Below, in pieces: positions 9,222 through 18,695 of a stretch of 36,514 bases of DNA. The notes below the pieces were generated by a model. The model had not been told where the DNA came from, made no database searches, and saw nothing but the letters and a program-made list of their open reading frames with translations. The translations under genes were made by a program, and so were the position numbers. The first letter of the stretch is position 1. Each line of letters opens with the position of its first letter. Source of the stretch: an uncultured Mollicutes bacterium (GTDB lineage: Bacteria; Bacillota_I; Bacilli_A; RFN20; CAG-826); assembly GCA_937893635.1 (NCBI GenBank), contig CALBGF010000248.1:1-36514 (forward strand), given 5' to 3'.

Positions 9222-9957
9222 TTTAAATACTGCGATTGTTGATGATGAAAAAGCCGCTTTAAGTATTATTACAGGTGCATTAAAACAGGCTTTTTTAGAT
9301 TTTAACATTAATCTAAATATTGAAGAGTTTTCTTCTTTAAAAAACATCGAATTTGTTTTAGAAGATAAAAACTATGATTTAATGATTTTAGATATCGACA
9401 CCAATGAAAAAGAAAATGGTATTGAGTTTGCTAAAAAGGTTCGACAAAAAAATAATTGTACCAATTTTATTTTTGTTTCTAACTGCGAAGATAAAGCCTT
9501 TGATGCTTTTGAAGTAGAACCACTAGGATTTATTCGAAAGAAAAACTTTATTAACGACTTAAATAAATATGTTCCTCAAATGGCTAAGATGCTTGAAAAG
9601 AAAATTAATAAAAAAACAATTCTATTGTTTAATGATAACAATGAATTGATAAATGTTAAAATTGATGAAATTACTTATGTAGAAGGGAATTTTAAACAAC
9701 AATATTTCTATACTAAAGATCCTAACGTTTATTTTCATACACGAAAAACAATGAAAATTATTGAAGAAGAATTAAATGAATATGGATTCATAAGAACACA
9801 TAATTCTTATCTTGTTAATGCTAGTTATATTAAGGGACTTTTAAAAAATGAATTAATAGTGTATCCCGATATTAAAATACCTATTGCTAGAACTAAAATT
9901 AGTGTAGTAAAAAAAGAATGTTTAAATATGCTTAAGAATAATAATTTGCTTTTTTAA
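9214..9957 (+). CDS. LytTR-family response regulator (AgrA-like)
   Basis: A 247-residue partner of the kinase. The receiver domain spans about 1-125, with acidic residues IVDDEK at 9-12 and the phosphoacceptor D60 in MILDID. The LytTR DNA-binding domain spans about 140-245, with ITYVEGNF, FIRTHNSYLVNASYIK and a basic IPIARTKISVVKK end, all typical of the family. Such regulators bind pairs of short direct repeats upstream of promoters. The 144 bases after the stop contain three AAAATAC repeats (9963-9991) and the promoter of the LRR lipoprotein operon, a possible target. I see no clear terminator after the gene. Confidence 0.93.
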   Translation: MINLNTAIVDDEKAALSIITGALKQAFLDFNINLNIEEFSSLKNIEFVLEDKNYDLMILDIDTNEKENGIEFAKKVRQKNNCTNFIFVSNCEDKAFDAFEVEPLGFIRKKNFINDLNKYVPQMAKMLEKKINKKTILLFNDNNELINVKIDEITYVEGNFKQQYFYTKDPNVYFHTRKTMKIIEEELNEYGFIRTHNSYLVNASYIKGLLKNELIVYPDIKIPIARTKISVVKKECLNMLKNNNLLF

Positions 9958-9960
9958 CCA

Positions 9961-9993
9961 AAAATACCAAAAAATACACTGAAAATACTTCAC
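9961..9993 (+). repeat. Three AAAATAC direct repeats downstream of the response regulator
   Basis: AAAATAC recurs three times at 10- and 11-base spacing, on one DNA face, about 45 bases upstream of the operator at 10036. It could be an activator site for the next operon, possibly for the LytTR regulator; the sequence does not match the LytTR consensus I know. Confidence 0.3.
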
Positions 9994-10035
9994 AAAAGCC
10001 AATAATGCTTGTCTAAATACAAAAACTGGTCAAAT

Positions 10036-10049
10036 TGTAACCGGTTACA
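10036..10049. promoter_or_regulatory. LacI/CcpA-type operator (perfect palindrome)
   Basis: TGTAACCGGTTACA is a perfect 14-bp palindrome with the central CG of LacI-family operators. It overlaps the -35 box (GTTACA) of the promoter for the LRR-GH3 operon. Similar 14-mers precede the three other surface-protein units (14904, 20328, 24766). Confidence 0.65.
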
Positions 10050-10072
10050 TAAATTCCTTCTAAGATTAATAT
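10044..10072 (+). promoter_or_regulatory. Promoter of the LRR-GH3 operon
   Basis: GTTACA (10044-10049) and TAATAT (10067-10072) with 17-base spacing. The -35 lies inside the palindrome, so a bound repressor would block polymerase. Confidence 0.5.
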
Positions 10073-10101
10073 GTCGATAGTAATTTTAGGAGGATTTTAT
10101 T

Positions 10102-11238
10102 GTGAAAAAGAAATTACTTTTATTAGCAGCAGCTTTATTATTTACCGCATGTGATGCAAAGCCATCTGCATCAAATTCTACAAGTCAAGGTGGAGGAGAA
10201 ATATCCACTTCAACATCTACATCTACTGTAGATGACGGACACATTGAAGGATCAAAAGGACTTCAATACACATTATCGGATGATGAAACTTATTATATTC
10301 TTACAGGGCTTGGATCATGTAAAGATGATGAGTTAATTGTTGGTAACTGGTATAACGGAAAACCGGTAACAGAAATTGGTGAAGCCGCTTTATCCACTGG
10401 TGAAGGAGAATGGGGGCCTAAAACTATTCGTGTTTCTGAAGGCATTACGACAATTAGTTTTAGAGGATTAAGAAGTAGAACAGTAGAATATGTTTATTTG
10501 CCAGATTCAGTAACAGAATTAGCAAAAGCTACATTTATTTTAGATAAATCATTAAAAGCAGTTGTATTACCAGCAACACTAACAAAAATTAATGATGATG
10601 CATTTATGGAATGCCCAGTACAAGATATTTATTTTAAAGGTACAAGTACACAATGGGATAATATTGATAAGTCATTAAATAATAACACTACTTTATTTAA
10701 AGCCGCTTTCCATTATGATTATAAAGGCGGAGAAGCAATTGATGGTAAGGTAGAAGGATCAAAAGGATTAGAATATACATTATCGGATGATGAAACTTAT
10801 TATTCTTTAACTGGTATCGGAACTTGTAAAGATGATGAAGTTATTGTTGGTAACTGGTATAATGGAAAACCTGTAACTACTATTGCGGGAGCGGCATTAT
10901 CCACTGATGAAGGAACTTGGGGACCAAAAAGAATCATTGTTTCTAATGGTATAACCACAATTGAATTTAGAGGTTTAAGATGTATGACTGCCGAATATAT
11001 CTATTTACCAGATACTGTTACTTCTTTAAGTAAAGCAACATTTATTCGTGATAGCAAATTAAAAACTGTTGTATTATCAGGCTCTTTAACCGAGATCTTA
11101 GACGATGCATTTATGGAATGTAATGCACTTCAAGATATTTACTTTAGAGGAGCGGAATCTGACTGGGCAAAAGTACAAATATCTACAGTTAACAATGATT
11201 TATCAAAAGTAACAATGCATTATAACTATATTGGATAG
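10102..11238 (+). CDS. BspA-like leucine-rich repeat lipoprotein with two tandem modules
   Basis: Starts with GTG, supported by AGGAGG 8 bases upstream. A lipoprotein signal ends in LFTAC (C17), then a Ser/Thr-rich linker. Two modules of about 155 residues follow (about 50-205 and 218-378). Each opens with EGSKGL-YTLSDDETYY and contains GNWYNGKPVT, an LRR_5-type run (YLPDSVTELAKATFI, then VVLPATLTKINDDAFMEC) and the BspA closing motif IYFKGTSTQWDNI. Both modules keep the same odd SFRGLR/EFRGLR segment, so this is an internal duplication. The protein is anchored to the outer face of the membrane; BspA-like repeats usually bind host proteins or polymers. The GH3 gene starts 8 bases downstream, in the same operon. 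Confidence 0.88.
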   Translation: MKKKLLLLAAALLFTACDAKPSASNSTSQGGGEISTSTSTSTVDDGHIEGSKGLQYTLSDDETYYILTGLGSCKDDELIVGNWYNGKPVTEIGEAALSTGEGEWGPKTIRVSEGITTISFRGLRSRTVEYVYLPDSVTELAKATFILDKSLKAVVLPATLTKINDDAFMECPVQDIYFKGTSTQWDNIDKSLNNNTTLFKAAFHYDYKGGEAIDGKVEGSKGLEYTLSDDETYYSLTGIGTCKDDEVIVGNWYNGKPVTTIAGAALSTDEGTWGPKRIIVSNGITTIEFRGLRCMTAEYIYLPDTVTSLSKATFIRDSKLKTVVLSGSLTEILDDAFMECNALQDIYFRGAESDWAKVQISTVNNDLSKVTMHYNYIG

Positions 11239-11246
11239 GTAAAAGT

Positions 11247-14200
11247 ATGTTAAAGAAAGCATATAATTCACTTAGAGGCGGCTTAGCATTAAGCGCCTCT
11301 TTACTAGCATTTCTTTTAATAGCGCCTTCCACTATTAATCATTATCGTTCTGAAATAAATCAATTTTTAGGTACAACAAATACCAAAGTTGTGCCACAAG
11401 ATAAAGAACTAACTCAAGAACAAATTGATGATTTATATCCATATAAGTCAATTTATAAAAATACTACTGAGTTAGTTACTTCTTTAGCTAATTTAGGTGA
11501 AGAAATGGAAGAAGAAGGTGCCGTTTTATTAAAAAACGAAAATAATGCTTTACCTTTAGATTCTTCACATCAAAAAATAACATTACTTGGAACTGCGGCT
11601 TATAATCCTCATCAAGGAGGAGAAATGGGCTCAGGTTTAACAAAGAATTCCAATACTGATGCTGATACAGTTGCGCTTATTAATGGTTTTAAAAGAAGAG
11701 GCTTAGAATATAGTACATTAGTTCAACAAACTTATAAAAAAGCTGGTGCCTCAATTCAAAAAACAACATCACCTTCAGGAACAGAAAAATTTAGTAATAA
11801 AGAAGTATCAATCGCAAGTTTAAATTCTGCGAATGCGGATTGGCAAAAAGATTTTTCAGAATATAATACCGCGGTTATTGTTTTAGGAAGAGCGTCTTCC
11901 GAACAATCAACATATTTACCGGGAGCTGACTATGTTTCTGACAATGATGTTAATCTCCATCAAAGTGATGCATTAGGGCTTAATGATAATGAAAGAGATA
12001 TAATTAATTTAGCCGTTACAAAGAAAAATGAGGGAATATTTGATAAAGTAATTGTTTTAATTAATTCCGCAGTTGCTATGGAAATTGATGAAATAAATAA
12101 AAATCCTGGTGTTGATTCTATTATGCAAATTGGATTTCCAGGTGGTTATGGATTTTATGGTGTCGCAGATTTATTAATGGGTAAGGTTTCACCAAGTGGG
12201 CATTTACCCGATACTTATGCAGTTGATAATCATTTGTCGCCTGCTGCTCAAAATTATGGCGTTTATACATGGAGTAATCTTTTAAATATTGAAAGTAATC
12301 CCAATTATTCAGGAAAGTTAATTAATAATTATCTTGTTGAAGCAGAAGGTATTTATACAGGTTACTATTACTATGAAACTAGATATGAAGACCAAGTGAA
12401 AAATCGCTTTAATGCTTCATCATCTAAAGGATCAACAGTAATGAGTGGTTGGAATTATGAAAATGAAGTGACATATCCGTTTGGTTATGGTTTATCTTAT
12501 TCTTCTTTTAAGCAAGAATTAAAAGCGTTAAACGTGAATAAAGAAGAACGAAAAATCACTGCAGAAGTAGAAGTAACAAATGTAGGCAATTATGATGCTA
12601 AAGATGTCGTGCAACTTTATGTTCACACTCCTTATTTAGAAGGACAAGTAGAAAAATCAGCAATTAAATTAATTGATTATGGAAAAACCAAAGAATTAAA
12701 GAAAAATGGTGGAAAAGAAACAATTTATTTAGAAGCAGATTTACAAGATATTGCTTCTTATGATTCTAATACTGATGATGGAAGTTATATTCTTGATAAA
12801 GGCAACTATTATTTTTCAATTGGAAATGGTGCCCATGAAGCATTAAATAATGCGCTTATTAAAGAAGGAGTTAATGAATCTAATTTAAGTGGTTCACACT
12901 TTAGTAATTCTTGTTTATCTTGGTATAACAATGCTTTTGATAGCAAAACTCTAAAAGAATCCGATACTGGTGTAACTATTCAAAACCAATTAAGTGATAT
13001 GGATTTAAATTATTATAAACCAGGAACTGTTAATTATTTATCAAGATCTGATTGGGATAACACTTTCCCAAAAACATATAAAGGTATTGAAGCTGATGAA
13101 AATATGCTTAGAATACTAAACAATGATTTATATGAAATTGGTGCCCATAATGATGGATATGAAGATGTGACTTTTGGCGCTAATAACGGATTAACTATGA
13201 CAGCACTTCGAGGTGTAGAAAATATTAATGATCCAAGATGGGAACAATTATTAGATCAAATTACGTTACAAGAATGTTTAGATCGTATTGCCTTTGGTGG
13301 AACGAGTTGTAAGCATATTGAGTCAATTGACTCTCCAGAAGCAGTACAATACGATGGACCAAATGGCTATAATAATAATTCATTAGGAAATAAAGTAGAA
13401 AGTATTTCTTGGATGAAAGAAGTGGATCCGCATTATTTTACTAGTGAAGATAAAAATTATAATTATAAAGCTGGAGTTATGACAAATGAAACAGTAATTG
13501 CTGCGACATTTTCAAAAGAAATGGCTTTAAAATATGGACAAATTACTGGCAATTATTCAATTTGGGCGCATGTAACAATCTTATGGGGCGCAGGTTTAAA
13601 TTTACATCGCTTACCTTATAATGCACGTAACCATGAGTATTATAGTGAAGATCCAATTTTATCAGGCAATCAAGCCGCTAGTTTTATCAAGGGCGGAAAT
13701 GAATTTGGTGCTATTATATGTCCAAAGCACTATGCATTTAATGATACAGAAATTCAAAGGTTTGGCATTGCTCCATTAATGACTGAACAAAAAGCCCGCG
13801 AAACAGAACTAAGAGGATTCCAATTTGCTGTGGAAAAAGGTGAAACAAGAGGCATGATGACTTCCTTATCTCGATGTGGTATTACTGCCATTAACTCACA
13901 TGAAGGGATAATGCTTAATATTCTTCGTGATGAATGGGGATTTAAAGGATTGATGTCTACAGATGCTGCTACTAATAAACATTATTTCTCTGTTAAAGAA
14001 TTAGCACATTGTGGTGTTACTTTAACTACTATGACTAATGGCGATTTAACAGGTGGATGGGAATATTGGACAGTGGAAAATGTTTCTAAAGATAAAGGCT
14101 TAATGGCTGATGTTAAAAAATGTATGTTATATCAAAACTGGGCTATTGCAAATTCTAATGCGATGAATGGTTGGAGTGATGGTATGGTAAGAATTCATGT

Positions 14201-14327
14201 TAATGCTCCATATGATAATTTAGTATTAGGATTAGAAATTGGATTTGGTATAACCACAGTTGCTTTAGCAGTTTTACTTACATTAAGTGCCTTAGCTAAA
14301 TATAAGAATGAAGGTGAAATTGCATGA
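11247..14327 (+). CDS. Membrane-anchored GH3 glycosidase with permuted domains (copy 1)
   Basis: A 1026-residue GH3 enzyme, probably a beta-glucosidase-like exo-enzyme. An N-terminal membrane helix (about 10-30) is followed by the GH3 C-terminal sandwich domain first (EEGAVLLKNENNALPL at 89-104), then the fibronectin-like domain (YPFGYGLSYSSF, DVVQLYVHTP), and only then the TIM barrel (DGPNG, NLHRLPYNARNHEYYSEDP, CPKHYAFND). This is a circular permutation of the usual order. The nucleophile is D906 in GLMSTDAA, where most GH3 enzymes have SDW. A second membrane helix (about 993-1015) ends the protein, so the enzyme is outside the cell with both ends held in the membrane. The family contains enzymes with beta-glucosidase, xylosidase and other specificities. 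ATGA overlaps the next gene. Confidence 0.93.
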   Translation: MLKKAYNSLRGGLALSASLLAFLLIAPSTINHYRSEINQFLGTTNTKVVPQDKELTQEQIDDLYPYKSIYKNTTELVTSLANLGEEMEEEGAVLLKNENNALPLDSSHQKITLLGTAAYNPHQGGEMGSGLTKNSNTDADTVALINGFKRRGLEYSTLVQQTYKKAGASIQKTTSPSGTEKFSNKEVSIASLNSANADWQKDFSEYNTAVIVLGRASSEQSTYLPGADYVSDNDVNLHQSDALGLNDNERDIINLAVTKKNEGIFDKVIVLINSAVAMEIDEINKNPGVDSIMQIGFPGGYGFYGVADLLMGKVSPSGHLPDTYAVDNHLSPAAQNYGVYTWSNLLNIESNPNYSGKLINNYLVEAEGIYTGYYYYETRYEDQVKNRFNASSSKGSTVMSGWNYENEVTYPFGYGLSYSSFKQELKALNVNKEERKITAEVEVTNVGNYDAKDVVQLYVHTPYLEGQVEKSAIKLIDYGKTKELKKNGGKETIYLEADLQDIASYDSNTDDGSYILDKGNYYFSIGNGAHEALNNALIKEGVNESNLSGSHFSNSCLSWYNNAFDSKTLKESDTGVTIQNQLSDMDLNYYKPGTVNYLSRSDWDNTFPKTYKGIEADENMLRILNNDLYEIGAHNDGYEDVTFGANNGLTMTALRGVENINDPRWEQLLDQITLQECLDRIAFGGTSCKHIESIDSPEAVQYDGPNGYNNNSLGNKVESISWMKEVDPHYFTSEDKNYNYKAGVMTNETVIAATFSKEMALKYGQITGNYSIWAHVTILWGAGLNLHRLPYNARNHEYYSEDPILSGNQAASFIKGGNEFGAIICPKHYAFNDTEIQRFGIAPLMTEQKARETELRGFQFAVEKGETRGMMTSLSRCGITAINSHEGIMLNILRDEWGFKGLMSTDAATNKHYFSVKELAHCGVTLTTMTNGDLTGGWEYWTVENVSKDKGLMADVKKCMLYQNWAIANSNAMNGWSDGMVRIHVNAPYDNLVLGLEIGFGITTVALAVLLTLSALAKYKNEGEIA

Positions 14328-14755
14328 AAAAAGTAATTAAATCTTTAATATGGAATGCCATCATATTTATATTTACATTATTAGGATTGATATTATATAT
14401 TGCTAATTGTAATTCGATTTATTTTAAAAAATTTGGTGTGAATAGTAAAATAATTATATTTATAGTTTTGGCATTAGTCATGGAAATTACCTTGTTAGCA
14501 ATTGAGTTTATTAAAGAAAACAAATTTAAAAGTATTTTAAGTGATGCGATGTCTATTATAATTCCAATATTTGTAATAGTGGCTATTGCTTATTTATTAG
14601 ATGCAAGAATATATTATGCGGCGACAATCTTAACATATGAAAAAACAAATCAAAATGTTCAAGATTTATTACCGGCATTAGTTTCTCTTGGATCATTATT
14701 AATATCATTTATACTTAGTATAGTTTTCTCATTCATAGCTAAAAGAGATAATTAA
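14324..14755 (+). CDS. Small four-helix membrane protein paired with GH3 copy 1
   Basis: A 143-residue protein made of four hydrophobic segments (about 8-28, 42-60, 72-92, 115-138) with a basic C-terminus (AKRDN). No known domain. Its start overlaps the GH3 stop by 4 bases, so the two are coupled. Although its sequence differs strongly, it holds the same position and topology as the small membrane proteins after the other two GH3 genes (18249 and 28056), which suggests that GH3 plus small membrane protein is a working pair. It could be an anchor, a chaperone, or a helper of the GH3 transmembrane ends; this is inference. Confidence 0.85.
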   Translation: MKKVIKSLIWNAIIFIFTLLGLILYIANCNSIYFKKFGVNSKIIIFIVLALVMEITLLAIEFIKENKFKSILSDAMSIIIPIFVIVAIAYLLDARIYYAATILTYEKTNQNVQDLLPALVSLGSLLISFILSIVFSFIAKRDN

Positions 14756-14805
14756 TAGTTGATTGTTTAATAGTATAAAAAACAGTTTATTATCCAATAT
14801 ATTTA

Positions 14806-14838
14806 GGGTGATGTAATTTACATCACTCTATTTTTGTA
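14806..14838 (+). terminator. Intrinsic terminator of the LRR-GH3 operon
   Basis: GGGTGATGTA (14806-14815) pairs with TACATCACTC (14819-14828), one wobble, loop ATT, followed by TATTTTTGTATTTT. Confidence 0.85.
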
Positions 14839-14841
14839 TTT

Positions 14842-14883
14842 TGATTTAAAGTGATTATTATAGTAGATTTTTTTGATTATTAT
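14842..14883 (+). repeat. TGATT direct repeats, candidate regulator site for cassette A
   Basis: TGATTTAAAG (14842), TGATTATTAT (14852) and TGATTATTAT (14874) stand 10 and 22 bases apart, about one and two DNA turns. Similar runs precede the units at 20468 and 24809 and the DeoR gene. Confidence 0.45.
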
Positions 14884-14902
14884 TCACTTGACTGCTCAAT
14901 CG

Positions 14903-14930
14903 TTGAAAGTGGTTACATTAATTTGATAAA
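14903..14930 (+). promoter_or_regulatory. Promoter and LacI/CcpA-type operator of cassette A
   Basis: TTGAAA (14903-14908) and GATAAA (14925-14930) with 16-base spacing form a plausible promoter; TATAAG at 14933 is an alternative -10. TGAAAGTGGTTACA (14904-14917) is a degenerate form of the palindrome at 10036 and overlaps the -35. Confidence 0.45.
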
Positions 14931-14961
14931 CTTATAAGGATTATTTATTAAGGAGTATGTT

Positions 14962-17900
14962 ATGAAAAATAAGAAAGTTTTGGTTGGAATTAGTTCCATA
15001 CTCGCAGTGTTGAGCTCTTTTGCATTGACCGCAAAAATGATTGCTACATCAAGTAGTGATTATAAAGGTATGGTTAATGACATATTAGGCGGTAGCGGAT
15101 CTTTTAGTGGTGGCCAAACAGATGCATATACTTTTAACTCAGAATTTAAGAATTCTAATGATGTTTATAAGAAACGTGCTGAAATTGCTGCTCAACTAAG
15201 TGAAGAAGGATGCGTTTTATTAAAAAATAAGAATAATGTTCTACCTTTAAAAGATGAATCATCACGCAATGTAACAGTGTTAGGCTCTGTTGCTTTTACT
15301 TATAATGAAAATGGTGGTTTACGTGATTCTCGTTTAGGATTTTATGGCGGAATTGTAGGTAGTAAAGTATATCAGCAAAACTTAAAAGTGGATGGTAAAA
15401 CACTTAGTTTACCAATTACTTTAGAAAAAGCATTTGAAGAAGAAAAAATTAACGTTAACCCAGATTGCATTAAAGTTTATTCAAATAAAAATTTTCCAAG
15501 TGAAATTGATGGTAGTGAAGCAAATGGTAGTTCATCGAAAGCCTTTAATAGTAATGAACCGCATGTAGAAGCAACGGATTTTCCTAACCGTGACAAATAT
15601 AGCGATGCTTGTTTTGTTGTTATAGGTCGTCATAGTGGCGAAGGACGAGAATATATCGCAGGACCAAATGGACTTGGACATAGTGATGGCGCTAAATCGG
15701 CATTAAGCCTTAATGATGAAGAAAAAAATCTAATTAAAGAAGCACACAAAATTTCAAATAAAGTTATCGTTCTTCTTAATAGCGCTGTAGCAATGGAAAT
15801 TAGCGACTTAAAAGATGGAAATGAAATAGGGGATTTAGTTGATTCAATATTATGGATTGGCTTACCAGGAGCATATGGAATGCGTGGAATTGCTCGAGTA
15901 ATTAATGGTAGTGTTGCTCCTTCTGGCCATTTATCTGATACATATGCTGTTGATGCTTCTAGTTCGCCAGCTGCTCAAAATTTTGGAGTATCTGCCCAAG
16001 ATAATTCAGGATATTTCCAATGGTCTAATCCAGGATATTACACTAATGCTGATAATTATCATTATGTCGCTTTAGCGGAAGATATTTATACGGGTTATTA
16101 TTATTATGAAACTCGTTACGCAGATTGCGTCGAAAATAAAGGCAATGCTAGAAAACCAGTAGGATTAGGTTATGGCGCTACAAATGTTAGTGAATGGAAT
16201 TATGAAAGTGAAATGGCTTATCCATTTGGCTATGGCTTATCTTATACTACTTTTAAACAAGAATTTGTGGCAAATAGTAATGGTGATTTAATTAAATACG
16301 ATAAAGATAATGACAAATTATATATGAATGTTAAAGTTACTAATACTGGTAATTATAAAGGAAAAGATGTTGTGCAACTTTATATGCAATCACCATATAC
16401 AAGTTATGACATTGAACACAAAGTGGAAAAATCCGCAATTCAATTAGTTACTTTTGATAAAACTAAAGAACTAGATATTGGAGAAAGTGAAGTAATTACC
16501 TTATCAGTCGACTTAAAATATATGGCTAGTTATGATAAAACCGCCACACATGATAATAAAGTTGGTGGATATATCTTAGAAGATGCAGATTATTATTTTG
16601 CCATTGGTAATGGTGCTCACGAAGCCTTAAATAATGTCTTATTAAATAAAGATGGTATTGAAGAAAGCAACTTGTTTATTGAAGAAAATAGTCAGGTTAG
16701 TAAAGAAAATGCTAAAACATGGAATCCTGCTAAAGAAAAAGATTTAACGGATAAAGAAAAAGGTAAATTTCAAAATGGAATAAATGCCACATTATTAAAT
16801 ACTAATGAAGAAGGATATGTTATTGAAAATCAATTAAGTGATGCTGATTATAATTATTTTAAAAAAGATACAATTACTTATTTGTCACGAAATGATTGGG
16901 CTGGAACATTTCCTAAAGCTTATGTCGGATTAGAAGTAACAGAAGCAATGACAAAATATTTAGGCACTAGCGCTACTAATTCAAGTAATGTTTACACAAT
17001 AAAATCTGGCGGAACATTGAAAGTGGAATTTGATGTGGATCACTCAATGGAAAATGATGAAAATGGTAATCCAAAAGAAAATAAGGTAATAGCGGAATAT
17101 AAAGGATTTGCTTATGATGATGAATCTTGGGATTATTTGTTAGAACAAATCACCTTTGATGAAGCATGGAAATTTTCTCCATATGGAGGAAGAAGTTGCA
17201 AAGCATTTAAATCTGTTAATGCTCCAGAAGTATGGCAAATTGATGGACCTAATGGAAACGTTACAAGAACAGTTGGTAAATATTCTAGTAAGAATGGACC
17301 AATGGCGATGAGTTCAAGTGATGATTATTATAACTATATGACTGCAGATATGCCTTGCGAACCAACAATTGCCGCAACATTTAATAAAGAATTATTAGAA
17401 GAAGAAGGCGAAAGTTTTGGTGAAGATAGTTTATGGAGTAACAACTGTATTGCATGGGCTCCAGGAATGAACTTACATCGTACTCCATTCAACTCAAGAA
17501 ACCATGAATATTATAGTGAAGATCCAATGCTTACTAATATTTGTGGTACAGCATTTGTTCGTGGTGGAGTTAAAGAAGGTGCAATTTTGTCGGCAAAACA
17601 CTTTGCTTTTAATACACAAGAATCATTTAGAGAAGGCTTAACTCAATTTATGGAAGAACAATCAGCGCGTGAATTAGAATTACGTGCTTTCCAAGGCATC
17701 ACTCAAGATGTTAAGTATATTAATTTTAAAGGTAATGAAGTTAACGCTCTTGGCTTGATGACATCGTTCTCACGCATTGGAGTATGTGGTGTTAATGCCC
17801 ATACAGGTTTAATGAAAAATATATTACGTGGAGAATGGGGCTTTAAAGGACTAAGTTCTACAGATATGGTTGTTGGTGGAAGATACTTTAATCCACAAGA

Positions 17901-18249
17901 TTCTATTATTAATAATGTTACATTTATGGCTACATCTAATGCCGAAAATTTATTAAGCAATTATTGGCCGGAATATAACAATAAAAATAAAGTAAAAAGT
18001 GATGCTAATTTAGTTAATGCGATGTATGAAAATATGCATTATTATATGTATGCTTTAGCTAATTCTAATGCTTTAAATGGTTATGATGCTAATACAGTTA
18101 TAGTTGATGATCAAGTTACTTGGTGGGAAAAGACATTAACAGGTATATCAATAGGAACAGGCGCAAGTGCTTTAATATTATTAGGCATTTATGAGTATGT
18201 ATTTAATTTAAAACCTATTATTGTTAATAAAAAGGAGGAGACAAAATAA
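14962..18249 (+). CDS. Membrane-anchored permuted GH3 glycosidase (copy 2, cassette A)
   Basis: A 1095-residue enzyme with the same permuted plan as copy 1: N-terminal helix (about 4-25), GH3 sandwich domain (SEEGCVLLKNKNNVLPLK, about 77-94), the loop with the likely acid/base glutamate (GRHSGEGREYIAG), fibronectin-like domain (YPFGYGLSYTTF, KDVVQLYMQSP), then the TIM barrel (DGPNGN, NLHRTPFNSRNHEYYSEDP, SAKHFAFN). The nucleophile is D968 in GLSSTDMVVGG. A C-terminal helix (about 1060-1080) and the basic tail NKKEETK face the cytoplasm. It is much closer to copy 3 at 24809 than to copy 1 (shared DEAWKFSPYGG, VNAPEVWQIDGPNGN). AAGGAG lies before the ATG. Its stop overlaps the next start (TAATG). 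Confidence 0.93.
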   Translation: MKNKKVLVGISSILAVLSSFALTAKMIATSSSDYKGMVNDILGGSGSFSGGQTDAYTFNSEFKNSNDVYKKRAEIAAQLSEEGCVLLKNKNNVLPLKDESSRNVTVLGSVAFTYNENGGLRDSRLGFYGGIVGSKVYQQNLKVDGKTLSLPITLEKAFEEEKINVNPDCIKVYSNKNFPSEIDGSEANGSSSKAFNSNEPHVEATDFPNRDKYSDACFVVIGRHSGEGREYIAGPNGLGHSDGAKSALSLNDEEKNLIKEAHKISNKVIVLLNSAVAMEISDLKDGNEIGDLVDSILWIGLPGAYGMRGIARVINGSVAPSGHLSDTYAVDASSSPAAQNFGVSAQDNSGYFQWSNPGYYTNADNYHYVALAEDIYTGYYYYETRYADCVENKGNARKPVGLGYGATNVSEWNYESEMAYPFGYGLSYTTFKQEFVANSNGDLIKYDKDNDKLYMNVKVTNTGNYKGKDVVQLYMQSPYTSYDIEHKVEKSAIQLVTFDKTKELDIGESEVITLSVDLKYMASYDKTATHDNKVGGYILEDADYYFAIGNGAHEALNNVLLNKDGIEESNLFIEENSQVSKENAKTWNPAKEKDLTDKEKGKFQNGINATLLNTNEEGYVIENQLSDADYNYFKKDTITYLSRNDWAGTFPKAYVGLEVTEAMTKYLGTSATNSSNVYTIKSGGTLKVEFDVDHSMENDENGNPKENKVIAEYKGFAYDDESWDYLLEQITFDEAWKFSPYGGRSCKAFKSVNAPEVWQIDGPNGNVTRTVGKYSSKNGPMAMSSSDDYYNYMTADMPCEPTIAATFNKELLEEEGESFGEDSLWSNNCIAWAPGMNLHRTPFNSRNHEYYSEDPMLTNICGTAFVRGGVKEGAILSAKHFAFNTQESFREGLTQFMEEQSARELELRAFQGITQDVKYINFKGNEVNALGLMTSFSRIGVCGVNAHTGLMKNILRGEWGFKGLSSTDMVVGGRYFNPQDSIINNVTFMATSNAENLLSNYWPEYNNKNKVKSDANLVNAMYENMHYYMYALANSNALNGYDANTVIVDDQVTWWEKTLTGISIGTGASALILLGIYEYVFNLKPIIVNKKEETK

Positions 18250-18695
18250 TGAAAAATTGTTTAAAATCTTCAAAGTTTTGGTTATTAATTTCTTCTTTAA
18301 TTATGATAATAGTGGGATTTTGTTTATATTTTTCAACTTTTAATGTTTTTCATTATAATCAAGATCGTTATGTTATTTCACTTACTATTATTGCGATTTG
18401 GTGTGTAGTACTTTCTATATTAAATATGCTTTTAATTAAAAAACCATTAAATTTAGATTTATTTAACTTAATTACACCATTTGCGTTAATGATTGCAATG
18501 GGGAAATTTCTAATCCCATGCTTATCTCCAATTGGTATTTATTTTACAGTTAATATGGGTGATATGGCAACCTATGCTTTAGGTGTTCCAAGATGTATAT
18601 CTGGGGTGGCATTTTATATTTTAGCAATAATATTAAATGTTATTTCTTCATTCTTTTCCATTAAAGAAAGAGAAGTGAAATGCAATGAAAATTAG
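18249..18695 (+). CDS. Small four-helix membrane protein paired with GH3 copy 2
   Basis: A 148-residue integral membrane protein with four hydrophobic segments (about 9-30, 42-62, 72-92, 115-137). No known family. It is a homologue of the protein at 28056: both carry IAIW/LAIW near residue 48, KFLIPCLSPIGIYFTV or KFISPCFAPIGIYFTV near 85-100, and GVPRxxxG after it. The conserved P-C-x-P-IGIYFTV segment inside the membrane looks functional. AAGGAGGAG lies at the end of the GH3 gene, and start and stop codons overlap, so it is made together with the enzyme. It probably works with the GH3 protein in the membrane; the exact role is unknown. Confidence 0.85.
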   Translation: MKNCLKSSKFWLLISSLIMIIVGFCLYFSTFNVFHYNQDRYVISLTIIAIWCVVLSILNMLLIKKPLNLDLFNLITPFALMIAMGKFLIPCLSPIGIYFTVNMGDMATYALGVPRCISGVAFYILAIILNVISSFFSIKEREVKCNEN

